A DNA stretch of 64,000 nt, from positions 512,706 through 576,705 of the forward strand of contig WNNJ02003300.1 in NCBI GenBank assembly GCA_012934845.2, read 5' to 3'. Origin of the DNA: Pomphorhynchus laevis. Taxonomy: Eukaryota; Acanthocephala; Palaeacanthocephala; Echinorhynchida; Pomphorhynchidae. The position numbers and the translations under genes were made by a program. Under the pieces are notes generated by a model. It made no database searches and had not been told where the DNA came from. It saw nothing but the letters and a program-made list of their open reading frames with translations. Below, one piece after another: positions 19,020 through 29,143 of the stretch (the stretch's first letter is position 1; every line of letters begins with the position of its first letter).

Positions 19020-19720
19020 AGAACCTGATACAGTATTTCAGTCTCATACCGGCAGATGTGCTTCTCTTGCAGGAAGCAAGATCACCCGATCAATTGAGGA
19101 TTTTTAGCAGCAAGATCGACGACTGCGACACATTTGTGTCAACAGAAGGTCTCAGGATGGAACTCTTCCTAGTGTCGGTGGTAAAGAAGCGTTTTTGCGC
19201 ATCTTTACTATCGCATGGCACTAGCGAAGTAGGTTCATTCCAGCTCCTCCGGTTTTTCATCTCTAGACGCCCAGTTTATGTAGCAAATTGTTACATCAAG
19301 CCGGGGGCCTGGAGTTCGAAAAAGGGGAGGAGAGAGATTCGATCAATGCTGTTGAAGATCTTCAATTTGGGTGGTCAATTTTTAATTGGAGATTTCAACG
19401 ACGACGGTGGGTCTCGGGTGGGCAGCATGATCGCTCCAGCATGAGAGGTCATATGTCCCCGGAAGGGACATTTATCCGTCGTCGCAATGGTTATTGCTCC
19501 ACGTTAGATTTTGCTATGAAAAACAAAAATACAAATTTTAAAATTAAATGGCAGCAGACTTTGCTGCCAGATACTTTTAATGATGGGCATAAGCTTGTAT
19601 ATTGGTCGTGGAAGGAGGAACTAGTTTTCAAGATAAGATTCCAACCGACACGGGCCGGTATAAAGCTTTTAATAGATCAATATTAAGTTTGAACTTTCTT
19701 GGCTGCTTAATAAACTGCTT
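19020..19720 (+). pseudogene. LINE APE-type endonuclease, 5' part of ORF2
   Basis: The frame at 19058-19444 begins LLLQEARSPDQLRIF (LLQE motif), continues with VYVANCYIKPGAW and then FLIGDFNDDGG (the GDFN catalytic motif). A second frame (19440-19686) has TFIRRRNGYCSTLDFAM, matching the later endonuclease region (S-T-LDF). The domain is cut after about 19720 by the L2-like insertion. Confidence 0.7.
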
Positions 19721-19721
19721 A

Positions 19722-19866
19722 CATTCCAGATCAATCCAGTTCCAGATCAATCCAGTTCCAGATCAATCCAGTTCCAGATCAATCCAGTTCCAGATCAATC
19801 CAGTTCCAGATCAATCCAGTTCCAGATCAATCCAGTTCCAGATCAATCCAGTTCCAGATCAATCCA
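19722..19866 (+). repeat. 16-bp tandem array (about nine copies)
   Basis: The unit TTCCAGATCAATCCAG is repeated almost perfectly about nine times. It is absent from the second L2-like copy at 42.3 kb, so it may belong to the junction or to an extended 5' end of this copy only. Confidence 0.9.
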
Positions 19867-19917
19867 GCAAATTTAACAGTTTTAACGCACAAGGACAACC
19901 ATCGACGCACTACGACA

Positions 19918-20117
19918 ACCATCTACGACAACCATCGACGACAACCATCGACGACAACCATCGACGACAACCATCGACGACAACCATCGACGACAACCAT
20001 CGACGACAACCATCGACAACCATCAACGACAACCATCGACGACAACCATCGACGACAACCATCGACGACAACCATCGACGACAACCATCGACGACAACCA
20101 TCGACGACAACCATCGT
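19918..20117 (+). repeat. 13-bp tandem array, 5' monomers of the L2-like LINE
   Basis: The unit CGACGACAACCAT is repeated about fifteen times with a few imperfect copies and leads straight into the first ORF1 codons (MGGRKKTTKTDNN). The second LINE copy has only about six units at the same place, so the array length varies between copies. Confidence 0.9.
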
Positions 20118-20119
20118 TT

Positions 20120-21065
20120 ATGGGTGGACGTAAGAAAACAACTAAGACCGACAACAACTATGGACAACTGCAAGTACAGTGCTCGACACACGATTGCAGC
20201 GTCTGGACAACAATCACCTGCGACAAGAATAAGGCTATGGAAGACTTTGTATGTGGTTTTTGTGCCAACAAACTAATATGCAACCTTTCCAATAAGCACA
20301 TATCAACATCCAACACGTCAACTCAAACTACCCCGTCGTTTTTAATGTCCTTTCTCCACCCACCGACCCTGCCACCATATACACTTCCCATTCCATGTCA
20401 TCTTCACTCCCCGACACCCCACGTCCCGTCCTTCCTGTCTCGTCTCTCAATAACTTGCATCCATCAATCAAAATCACCTCCACCAACCTCCACTATCCTT
20501 CCACTCATAACCTTTCCTCACATCGCTTGCCACCCTCTTTATTATCATTATCCTCTATGTCTCCCGTCGTCAAACCAAATCCCTCCAAATCATCAACTGA
20601 CAGCTCTTCTATCGTGATCTCACCTACTCACGTCAGTCGTCCTCCTTTACGGAAGCGCTTTGCTTCTCGCGATCGTTGCGTCATTGTTACTAATATCACG
20701 CCTTCTAACTCCTTATCTCCACAAGCACGTCTGGACCACGATGTTTCCGCCTTCAGATCCATCCTCTCGTCTATTGTTCCTGTGGATAAACCGTTTTTTT
20801 CAAGGACATTTCTCCTGTCGCATTCATCCGTCTAAACAAATCTTCTCAATCTAATCCTCCCCATCCCCCTCTCCTAAAAATTGTTTTCAAGCATCGCTCT
20901 CACGCGTCTTCTGTCCTCTTTCAACGATTCAAACTCATGTCATCTTCAACCACTCGAATTTTCCCCGATCGCGCCCCTTCAGAAATCGCTCAAATCTCTT
21001 CAGCCCGCATCAAAAAATGCCGTCGCGAGGAAAACGGCGAAACATCACTCTCCATCTGAAACATA
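20120..21065 (+). pseudogene. L2-like LINE ORF1 (PHD-like finger, Ser/Pro linker, RRM-like tail)
   Basis: The start MGGRKKTTKTDNNYGQLQVQ is followed by a CSTHDC...CDKN...FVCGFC cysteine pattern like the PHD fingers described in CR1-type ORF1 proteins. A Ser/Pro/Thr-rich linker follows, then a block VVKPNP...RDRCVIVTNITPSNSL. After a T7 run near 20796 the frame changes and continues as KIVFKHRSHASSVLFQRFKL and RIFPDRAPSEIAQISSARIK, typical of the RNA-binding ORF1 core. Copy 1 also has a one-base difference near 20333 relative to copy 2. Confidence 0.7.
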
Positions 21066-22280
21066 GACGGAAATTTTCAAGTTATCCACACCCGTCCAAA
21101 AATTCGATGGCGCTCCATCTCTCCTATGTGTCTTCTCCACTAGACTCTTTCGCCACAGCACACGGTTTCCGCCTCGGTCTCCTCAACACTAGATCTTATC
21201 CTCAACCTATTATCCTCAACCTATTCACCAAGCAATCCATCGATCTCTTCTGCCTCACCGAATCCTGGCACTCAGATTCCGACGACCTTTCCATTCGCCG
21301 TCTGCTCTCTGCCGGTTGCTCCCTAGTCGAATCCGCCCGCCCCCTCAGCTCATGCCCTTCTAAATCCTCTAATCATGGCGGCATCGTCGCATTCGCGCGT
21401 CACCCAGAGTCTCTTCGCAAAATCAATCCCCCTTTCAGTCCTTGCTCTTTTGAATTGCTCACTTGTCGTTATTCTAACCCGATCACTCTAGATCTCGCCA
21501 TTGTATACCGTCCTGGTTCATCAGCTCCTACAGCGTTATTTTTTACCGAACTCGCTGACCTCCTTTCTCATTGTTCTTTGTCCTCAATCCCTTCACTCGT
21601 TCTAGGCGACTTCAATATCCGCCTAGACCGCCCCTCTTCCACAGATTCCATCCGCTTCATCAACATTCTATCCAACTACAATTACAAACTAATCTCCACT
21701 GCACCCACACATATACTTGGCGGGCACTCGACATCATCGCTGTCCCCGATCATTTTGCTGCCCACACCTCACTGTCCATCTTTAATCCTGGTCTATCCGA
21801 TCACTTTCTTATCACCCTTGATCTCGCTCGCAACCACACCCCTCCTCACACACCTACAATCCTACGTCGCCCTTGGAGAAATCTTGACCTCTCCCTTCTC
21901 CGCTCTGCCTTAATCAAATCGTCTCTATCATTACTCACAATAAAATATTCATCTCCTCACGATCTCGCCTTTCTTTTCGACTCTGAGCTCACATCCACTC
22001 TCGATATTCTCTTGCCCTTCAAGTATCACCCACACCGTCGCTTGCACCGTGCCCCATGGTTTGACATCCAATGTCTACTCTCAAAGCGTCGGCTCCGCCA
22101 TGCTTTTCGAGCCTATCACCGATCTCTCAGACGCGATTTCCGCTCGATCACTCCGTCTTTCCGTGATTCCTATCTTGCTCTTCGCCGGTCTCATCTCAAC
22201 CTACTACGTACCAAATGCAACTCCTTCTGGCAGCATAAAATCATCACTTCATTCAACTCTAAGACTCTGGCATACTTTTA
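21017..22280 (+). pseudogene. L2-like LINE ORF2, APE-type endonuclease region
   Basis: Motifs in order are FRLGLLNTRSYPQPIILNL, IDLFCLTESWHSDSDD, GGIVAFAR, LAIVYRPGSSAPT, LVLGDFNIRLDRPSS and, in another frame from about 21700, HTYTWRALDIIAVPDHF and NPGLSDHFLITLDL. These are the endonuclease signatures of the CR1/L2 group (RxxN, TETW, GDFN, SDH). The frame change between GDFN and SDH disrupts the protein. The domain nicks target DNA in LINE integration. Confidence 0.8.
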
Positions 22281-23992
22281 ACTCAATCCTTGTTCGCTCC
22301 TCTTCGCCGTGCAACATCAATGCCAATGATTATTCGTCATTTCTCCAGACTAAAGTATCCACGCTGCTCTCTCACACCCCGGTCTCCATCCTATCCCACT
22401 CTGCCCAGTCTACTCTCATCCTTCCGGAACTCTTTCATCTTCTCCCTGTATCACCTACAGAAGTATCATCTGTCCTCATGTCCTTGCCCAACAAAACCTC
22501 ACCTGCCGATCTCCTGCCTACCCACATATTAAAATCTATATGCTCATCGATATCCCCATTTCTCACAACCTTGTTTAACTCCTCCATCCGCAGTCGTATC
22601 TTCCCTTTACACTGGAAATCCGCAATCGTTCGTCCCCTCCTTAAGAAACAATCGCTAGACCCCTCCCTTCCTTCTAGCTATCGCCCCATTTCACTACTCC
22701 CTACTCTTTCTAAGCTCTTAGAACGCCTCATCTTAATACAGATCAACGCTTATCTCTCCTCATCCAATCTGTACCCTCCTTTCCAATCCGCTTTCCGATC
22801 TAATCACTCCACAGAAATCGCATGCATAAAAGGGCACAACGATTTACTCATTTCTCGAGACAAGGCTCTATATAGTGTTCACATCTCCCTCGACCTCTCC
22901 TCCGCATTCGACATTGTCGACCACTCCGTCCTCCTTTCCCGCCTTCGTTATGATTACGGCTTTTCTTCCTCCGTAGCTTGGTTCGCCTCATATCTATCCG
23001 ACCGTTCCTTTCGCGTCTGTTCTAATTCATCATCATCCCCTCCCATCCCTATTTTTTGCGGGGACCCACAAGTTTCAGTCCTAGGTCCCCTGCTTTTCTC
23101 TCTTCTGCTTGGCGATCTCTCTCCGTTTATCAAACCATACTCCTTTAACGTCATGCAATACGCCGATGACATTCTAATCTATGCTCATGCATTCGCACAT
23201 TGCATACACGATATCGGCATTTCTGCCTCCAACTGTCTTTCTTCTATCTACAAACGTCTATCCAATCTCCATCTCATTCTAAACGCCGAAAAGTCCAAAA
23301 TAATGTGGATCCTTCCCCGTAAACCAAGCATATCTCCTCCCATTGTATCTTTTGCCTCATCGATCATCCCTATAGTCCACAATCTCACTTTCTTAGGCTT
23401 CCATTTCGATGATCACCTTTCCCTTAAACCCTTCGTCCGTGACAAGGTCCGCTCGTCTAGCTTAATTCTTTGTGACATCCGCCGTATCCGCCCCCTTATC
23501 GACTTCCGTTCTTGTATGTCTCTTCTTTCATCGTTTCTTTTCCCTAAAATCGATTACTGCCTTAGCCTTTTCGCCAATTCTCCAAAATCCATCATCCTAC
23601 CCCTACAACGAATAATCAAAACCGCCGTTCGAGTGCTCTTTCGTCTCCGTCGCTTCGACCACACATCCACATATTTTGCCCAACTCTCCTGGCCCACCAT
23701 CCACATCCGCATCAAACTCCGCCTTCTTCTCGTTACTTTTCGTCTCATCGCTGTCGGCTCCCCATCGTTCATCAACCTTCCTTTCTTAGACGATACTCGC
23801 CCCACCTCGCTATCGCTTCGTTCCTGTCATACCCTCTTACTCCACGTTCCTAATTACTCCAACAACTACGGTCTCCGATCCTTCCTCGTCGCCGCCTCAC
23901 TCGCCTGGAATCAACTCCCTATCGACGTCCGCCACCCTCCCTCCTTTATCACATTCAAACACCTCCTCCGTTCACACCTTCTCGACACCTGA
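22049..23992 (+). CDS. L2-like LINE ORF2, reverse transcriptase region
   Basis: A 647-residue open stretch. RT motifs: SYRPISLLPTLSKLLERLIL, FQSAFRSNHSTEIACIKGHN, LDLSSAFDIVDHSVLLSRL (first catalytic Asp), a PQVSVLGPLLFS block, FNVMQYADDILIYAHA (catalytic DD near residue 370) and FLGFHFDDHLSLKP. The C-terminal region (VRVLFRLRRFDHTSTYF, then AWNQLPIDVRHPPSFITFK) matches the usual end of CR1/L2 ORF2. The frame stops just before the 3' UTR. The Gly of the QG motif is Val here. Confidence 0.88.
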   Translation: MPHGLTSNVYSQSVGSAMLFEPITDLSDAISARSLRLSVIPILLFAGLISTYYVPNATPSGSIKSSLHSTLRLWHTFNSILVRSSSPCNINANDYSSFLQTKVSTLLSHTPVSILSHSAQSTLILPELFHLLPVSPTEVSSVLMSLPNKTSPADLLPTHILKSICSSISPFLTTLFNSSIRSRIFPLHWKSAIVRPLLKKQSLDPSLPSSYRPISLLPTLSKLLERLILIQINAYLSSSNLYPPFQSAFRSNHSTEIACIKGHNDLLISRDKALYSVHISLDLSSAFDIVDHSVLLSRLRYDYGFSSSVAWFASYLSDRSFRVCSNSSSSPPIPIFCGDPQVSVLGPLLFSLLLGDLSPFIKPYSFNVMQYADDILIYAHAFAHCIHDIGISASNCLSSIYKRLSNLHLILNAEKSKIMWILPRKPSISPPIVSFASSIIPIVHNLTFLGFHFDDHLSLKPFVRDKVRSSSLILCDIRRIRPLIDFRSCMSLLSSFLFPKIDYCLSLFANSPKSIILPLQRIIKTAVRVLFRLRRFDHTSTYFAQLSWPTIHIRIKLRLLLVTFRLIAVGSPSFINLPFLDDTRPTSLSLRSCHTLLLHVPNYSNNYGLRSFLVAASLAWNQLPIDVRHPPSFITFKHLLRSHLLDT

Positions 23993-24004
23993 TTCACAGT
24001 TTTG

Positions 24005-24068
24005 TTTTGTTGTGGTCATGTAAGCGTGCGCTGGCACGCATTTGCCACGTTAAAATAAATCCTCTTTT
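24005..24068 (+). repeat. L2-like LINE 3' terminal hairpin and tail
   Basis: GCGTGC and GCACGC around a GCTG loop form a stem, followed by CATTTGCCACG and TTAAAATAAATCC. The same tail ends the copy at 45.8 kb and the - strand fragment at 495-575, so it is the fixed 3' end, probably the RT recognition structure. Confidence 0.8.
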
Positions 24069-24309
24069 TTCAATAAGCCAAGTAATGATAAATTTAAATA
24101 ATAAAGATATTTTTTGTACTATTTAAAAAAATACTTTTAATGAAATAATAAATTTTAGTATTTGCAATAATAATTTTGTAATAAATAATAATTTTAATTT
24201 TTTCGATTGTTTGAATATTTTAGATAAGACGTTTTTGACAAATTTTACAAATAAATTAAAAGAATCAAATTCTCTATTAATTTGAAATAATGAAATTTTG
24301 AGTAATGCA

Positions 24310-25948
24310 AATAAATTTTTAACTACTAAACGACCGCCCAACATCAAGTACACTCCTAAAGCTCTTCATTTGAAACGTATTCTCTGGGGTTTACGAACGG
24401 ATGCGAATCCTTCGTCTCAGAGAATTGCTCAAATGGCTCTGCTCAAGAATGATATTTAAGAGTTGGAGCAGAGGGTAGACGCTAAAAAGTTGCTCTTACA
24501 AGAATTTTTCAAAGGAATGGTGGCAAACCATTAGGCGAACCACCTTCCGTTCTTGGAGGGCAGCGGCTTCTAAGTGGATATCCTCTAAGGGTTTTGGGAA
24601 TGTACTTCATGAAATGAAAATGAAACACCTAGCCAATGCTGAAGGATGGACCGAGAGGAAAATGATGAAGATCCGTATGGAACTCTTGTTTTCGACCATC
24701 GACAATTCGCAAGAGGACATCACTATCGAGGACATTTTGAGTGCGTAACCAGTCGTGCCAAAGACTTCGTCTAACGGGTCTTCGGCATGTGCTGCTACCA
24801 AATTGATCGTCGATAGGGTTCGGACGGATATTGCTGCCAAGATGCTAGGGGTACCTTTAGCATCTTGGTGTGATATTGCGGTCGGAAAAGTGGTGTTCCT
24901 TGCGAAGGGAAGATGGGTGTCGAATGCTAAAGACACAAGACCCATAACAATATCTAATAATATTGTTATGGTGTATGAGAGAGCTCTTGCTAGGATCCTT
25001 TCCCGATTCTACGAAGATCGTGATATGTTGGGAGACCACATTCACGGGTTTCGTAGAGGAAGGGGAACTGTTAAGGCAGTAAGGTCCATGCAGAGTTTTC
25101 TCACCAGCGATAGACGACCTGCAGTCCTCTATTCGCTGGATGTGTCGGCGGCCTTCGACAACTTGGGGCATGATGCAATAGTTACAACGTTAACCAGTGA
25201 TGGTATACCGAGTAATTTGTTGCATCGTGTCCTGGGTATATTGAAAGCAAGAACTTTCTACTTGGATGATGACGGGGGTAAGTACTATCATCTCAACAAA
25301 GGACTTCCCCAGGGCTCACTTCTGTCTCCTATTATTTATATGATAGTGACGAGGGGAGTTCTGGAGGGTCTTTTGGATAGGAACACCCACGCTATCATTT
25401 ATGCGGACATCTCGATCGCATTTAAGAGAAATACTCTGTCGGATGCAAGGTTTGAAGGGCGAATGAAGTCTGTAATGGACATTGTTGCTCATCGCTTAGC
25501 GAAGTTTGGCTTGTCTTTAAACCCAGCGAAGAGCAATTTTGTTCATTACAGATTTCGGCGTCCTGGAAAGCACACTCGTCTCCTCGATTCTCTTCCAGGG
25601 AATCGAAAGCGTCGGGTGCGCATTCTGGGATCCGTTTTCGAACCACGTTTGCATCCTAGGTCAGATATGGCCAGGTGTTTCAAATTAGTTAGAAAAGGGC
25701 TACGTATGTTTGAAAGAGCGAGACGATTAAATGCCGGTTTGGGTATATGTTTAATTATGCTCAATGCGTTTGTATTGAGCGGATTGTACTTCTACTCAAA
25801 CAATCGCCCTCCAGAACAACGATATCTATTTTTAAAACGATTATTAATTTTAATAAATAAATTTTTTATGAATGAAATTGAAATTAAAAATAAATTAATT
25901 AAAAAATATGTTTTATTTTACAATTTGAAAATCAAATGTTTTGAATAA
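24310..25948 (+). pseudogene. I/R1-like LINE reverse transcriptase, 3' part of the split element
   Basis: After the L2-like insertion the linker resumes (RPPNIKYTPKALHLKRILWG), with stops before 24755. The 24755-25948 frame has DTRPITISNNIVMVYERALA, LGDHIHGFRRGRGTVKAVRS, LYSLDVSAAFDNLGHDAIV, NKGLPQGSLLSPIIYMIV and AIIYADISIAFKRN, i.e. a LINE RT with the last catalytic Asp changed to Ile. The ending after about 25800 is Lys/Leu-rich and AT-rich, and probably not LINE sequence. Confidence 0.78.
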
Positions 25949-25950
25949 GT

Positions 25951-27440
25951 TTTTGTTTATCTTGTTTGAAATTTGTTTGATTATTTTTCTAAAATTAGAT
26001 GTATATATTAATTTTATAGTGCGCTTGCCTACAAGTGCTTTGTCAGAGAAATTAGAGAAATTAAGAAAAGTATAATTAAATGTATTATATCTTCATTTTT
26101 TTGTCATTGTTTAAATGACAAAAAATATTTTGTTACAAAATATTTTTTATTTTATTGGTAATATCAATTTTATCCAAATTTTGTTTTTTTATGATGATTT
26201 TGAATTTTTATTTTTTAGAATTGAATTTTAGCAGTTTATCATTTTGAATTTTTGTTTAAAATTCTTATCCTCGACATCCAACCAAAGAAATCTCAATCGA
26301 AACCTGCAAAAAGAAAGAAAAAAGAATAAAGAAAGGAAACTTGATTGGGGCTCCATACTTGGCTGGGGTCGAAAAAGTCAGAAAAAAAAAACGAAAATAT
26401 ATATGAATTTTGTGTTTTTTACTTTAATAAATCATTATTTTTTTGAAATATTGCGCAAATACATGAGATGAATCTTTCGTGTAGCTGGATACGAATTGTA
26501 CAAAACTTGTCGTAATACCCATGAATATATACACGCCAGACAAGGGGTCGCTTTTTTCTGCAAGAGTCTATCCAAGTAGACTGTATGCAGGAGTATTACG
26601 GTACTCATAAATTGTGGAATTCAATTTTGCCGTAAACACATTCAGATCAGACGTATACGAGGGAGCGATGCCAAGTCAGAATGATTATTTTATGTATAAG
26701 GAGCATGAATCTAATAAAGAAAGCAAATCAACTATTCGTGAGGAGAACTCTGGTGAGATTCCGACAACCCGATTAACAAAACCGCCATTGTACTTTAACT
26801 ATTTGCGCAAAATTGTATGGGGTTAGATTCAACCAAATTGTAGGCAATGCGCAAGTCACAATTGAAAGCACAATGAATCAGAAATATCTTAATGACCTTG
26901 CAAAGGACAATCCTCCATGGTCTTTGGCTGAGGAAGTGACGATTACAATTTTGACGGGTTTACGATGTAAATGTTCAGTGAATGACTATTTGATAGAAAG
27001 AACTCCCAGATAGTTGTGCGAATAGCAAAATTCGAGAATATTTTCAAATCTCAACCTATCACTTTAACATAAAGGACCACGCCGGTGAATTTTAATTGTT
27101 CTGGATTTGTGTACATTTATGGTCAAATGATTCTTAGTACAATAATCTGAAAGACTGTTTAAGGCTATCTAAAAAACACCAAATTTGGAGAAACTATAGC
27201 CTAATCAGCAGCGTAAAGTGCACATACACACGTATTCGTTCAGTACTGAAGTACGAAGGCAAATCGGTACGAAGGCAGATCGGAGAGGAGTTGCGGACTT
27301 AATGAATCGCCCTGTATGACGTCATTGTTTACTGTGAATAATTCAGAGCTATTTAGGCCGCAAGCACCTTCATACGTATCGGTTGAAGTATTGCGTGAAT
27401 GAGCTGTAGGAAACGGACACGTGGGTGCACGTTGCTATAA
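25951..27440. other. Unassigned region with possible eroded coding remnant
   Basis: AT-rich to 26480. From 26490 to 27015 the composition is more balanced and short frames appear (26614-26826 and 26813-27013, containing LTKPPLYFNYLRKIVWG and DNPPWSLAEEVTITILTGLR), suggesting an old coding remnant. I do not recognise the family. At 27240-27270 ACGAAGGCAAATCGG and ACGAAGGCAGATCGG form a short direct repeat. Confidence 0.35.
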
Positions 27441-27447
27441 AGTTTGT

Positions 27448-27775
27448 TTAGCAATAAGAAGCGATATATTGTGCCGAATGCTTGAAGAAGGTGACATATG
27501 TAGATTTATGTTGATCAAAATTTCGAGTAATTTTATCCCGGATAACTTCAATTGCGTTAGATGTGGATTTATGTGGACGGAAACCATATTGCTCTGATGG
27601 AAGCGTGTGTTTACGATATTTCACAAGCCGCATGTGCATAACAGTAGTCAGTAGCTTACAGTTGTGGTTCAAAATGTCAATGCCTCTACACACATCTAAA
27701 GAATTACGATCGCCTTTGCCTTTCTAGAGAACTTTTATACATCCATCACGCCAAGTAATAGGTACTCCTTTCCCG
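27448..27775 (-). mobile_element. LINE reverse transcriptase fragment
   Basis: On the - strand the frame reads CRGIDILNHNCKLLTTVMHM and LPSEQYGFRPHKSTSNAIEV, the YRGI-LL and EQxGFRxxxST motifs of a LINE RT, and WRDGCIKVL just upstream. It ends where motif A would start. Only about 100 residues remain. The clade differs from the other LINEs here and cannot be fixed. Confidence 0.6.
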
Positions 27776-27901
27776 TGAGAAGAAAATTGAATAGCTCAAT
27801 ATCAATAATTAAATTATTATTATTTAATTAATTTTAATTTATTAGTTAAAAACAAATTGAAATTATTTGTTCTCAGTGTGCTAGTTGTTAGCTCCTCATC
27901 A

Positions 27902-28624
27902 TCAACTTCTGCCTCCAACAGATGTCGCGAGAACACTGGCTGCGTTGCTTCTTTGGATGGCAAAACTCACATTCATGAGTAAATAAGAGTGCGCCCGATT
28001 ATTTCCTAAAACTTTTTTCAATCTTCCGCCGATTTCACTGCAAAGAAATTTTGCAGACTTACCCAGTGCCCCATATGTCTCGACCCCAAAGGGAATGAAA
28101 TGATCGGAGTTACATAGATCAGAATACTTTGCGATCTTCATTTCCACTGCCCAACTCGCCGCTCTACCAGGACCACTCAGGGTATGCCTCAGATTGCTCG
28201 TAGCCAGCGTATCCACGCAAGTAGAATCTAAAAGAAGGAATTTGCTTTCGCGACACGGAAAAACAGTGACACCGTCTGGACGACGACCATCTAATCTACA
28301 CAGATTGGGTTGTTCCAGAATATTGGGGGCGTTCGTTGAGTTCAAAGCTCTGCTGAGAATTTGATTGAGTTCAGCATGACGTGGGAAGCGGCCTGCTGAT
28401 CTCCTACAGGCAAGACCGTGTCGGCCTATCGCGTCTACCATTAGACTGCAACGGTATCGATGAGGGGTACAGACAGGAAGACTGAGTCTTAGGGAAATGG
28501 CAATTCTCACCGCCTCGTCCCCTAACCGGGTTTCCAGGGCAGAAATTGGTAGCGCATTGAGCCAAGAACTTGATTCATGTGTTGAGACAGCGATCCATCT
28601 CGCCTTAGAGGCCTCATCCTGCAA
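27902..28624 (-). CDS. C-terminal restriction-like endonuclease region of lineage A LINE
   Basis: 240 residues. SSSWLNALPISALETRLGDE is the post-RT motif; a Cys/His segment (GRHGLACRRSAGRFPRHAEL) precedes the nuclease core. RRPDGVTVFP and LLDSTCVDT supply the two acidic positions of a PD-(D/E)xK fold, although the usual WD before the second acid reads LLD here. The end (SFAIQRSNAASVLAT) matches the family C terminus, so this part is complete. Confidence 0.75.
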   Translation of the reverse strand: MQDEASKARWIAVSTHESSSWLNALPISALETRLGDEAVRIAISLRLSLPVCTPHRYRCSLMVDAIGRHGLACRRSAGRFPRHAELNQILSRALNSTNAPNILEQPNLCRLDGRRPDGVTVFPCRESKFLLLDSTCVDTLATSNLRHTLSGPGRAASWAVEMKIAKYSDLCNSDHFIPFGVETYGALGKSAKFLCSEIGGRLKKVLGNNRAHSYLLMNVSFAIQRSNAASVLATSVGGRS

Positions 28625-29143
28625 ACCTGAAGATATTCTACATGTATCTGCTTGATGAGGGGTAAATCTCAGATGGACTGCTTGGTATCATTTTCACGTG
28701 CTAAGATTTTTCCGGTTTTGGATTGTCATTCCTGTAGTCCAATACAATAGTGCCGGCATAGTGGTTGGGAGCTCAATCCCAAAAGGCACTCAACGTTGAC
28801 ACGGGAAGCACAATAAGATGATAAAAAGGCAGGTAGAACAACATCAATTGTGTTACGAATCCCGATACCCCATATAATACAGGAAGTGCGGCTCGGAGCC
28901 ATGCTTTCTCTGTTAAGTTGCAGTTAAGAATACGTGCGAGATATCTCCTCAGCATTGAATCAAGCTTTTGCAGCTCATCAGGGTGTTCGAAAAATGGGTC
29001 TGAACGTATTTTGTAAAGGAGCTTGGGCTCCTTTACATAAGAAGTTTTTGAATAGGAGCAATGCTTCTTGGGCACCAAGCTAACATGAACGCTGACCTAG
29101 AAGCTCCAATTCCGGCAAGATTATTTTTACTTCCTCTGCACAA

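Larger units (their letters stand above)
19722..24068 (+). mobile_element. L2-like (CR1/L2 group) LINE, copy 1
   Basis: The element has 16-bp and 13-bp tandem arrays at its 5' side, an ORF1 with a PHD-like zinc finger, ORF2 with APE-type endonuclease and RT, and a 3' UTR ending in a GC hairpin plus GTTAAAATAAATCC. It interrupts the older I/R1-like LINE. A second, nearly identical copy at 42298-45810 indicates recent activity. Two frame changes in the endonuclease region and a changed RT motif (GDPQVSVLGP in place of GxPQGSVLGP) make this copy defective. Confidence 0.88.
17400..25950 (+). mobile_element. I/R1/jockey-like LINE split by an L2-like LINE
   Basis: The parts in order are: 33-bp tandem repeats (17406-17504), an ORF1 with CCHC zinc knuckles (about 17690-18927), an APE-type endonuclease (about 19020-19700), then after the 4.3-kb L2-like insertion a linker (about 24310-24750) and an RT (24755-25800). 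All parts share orientation and fall in the expected order, so I read them as one interrupted element. Frames are broken in several places, and the RT catalytic motif is YADI instead of YADD, so the copy is inactive. I cannot fix the clade beyond the I/R1/jockey group. Confidence 0.75.

Noticed and set aside
19918-20117. Regular short repeats that could look like a CRISPR array
   Set aside because: The 13-bp and 16-bp units are directly adjacent with no spacers, lie at the 5' end of a LINE in a eukaryotic genome, and recur before the same ORF in the second copy.
19910-20191. Antisense frame rich in VVVDGCRRWLSSM
   Set aside because: It is the reverse reading of the 13-bp tandem array; periodic peptides are a trivial result of the 39-base period.
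24123-24353. Antisense 76-codon Leu/Phe-rich frame (possible membrane protein)
   Set aside because: It lies in an AT-rich stretch between two LINE parts; Phe/Leu richness is expected from A/T runs read in this frame.
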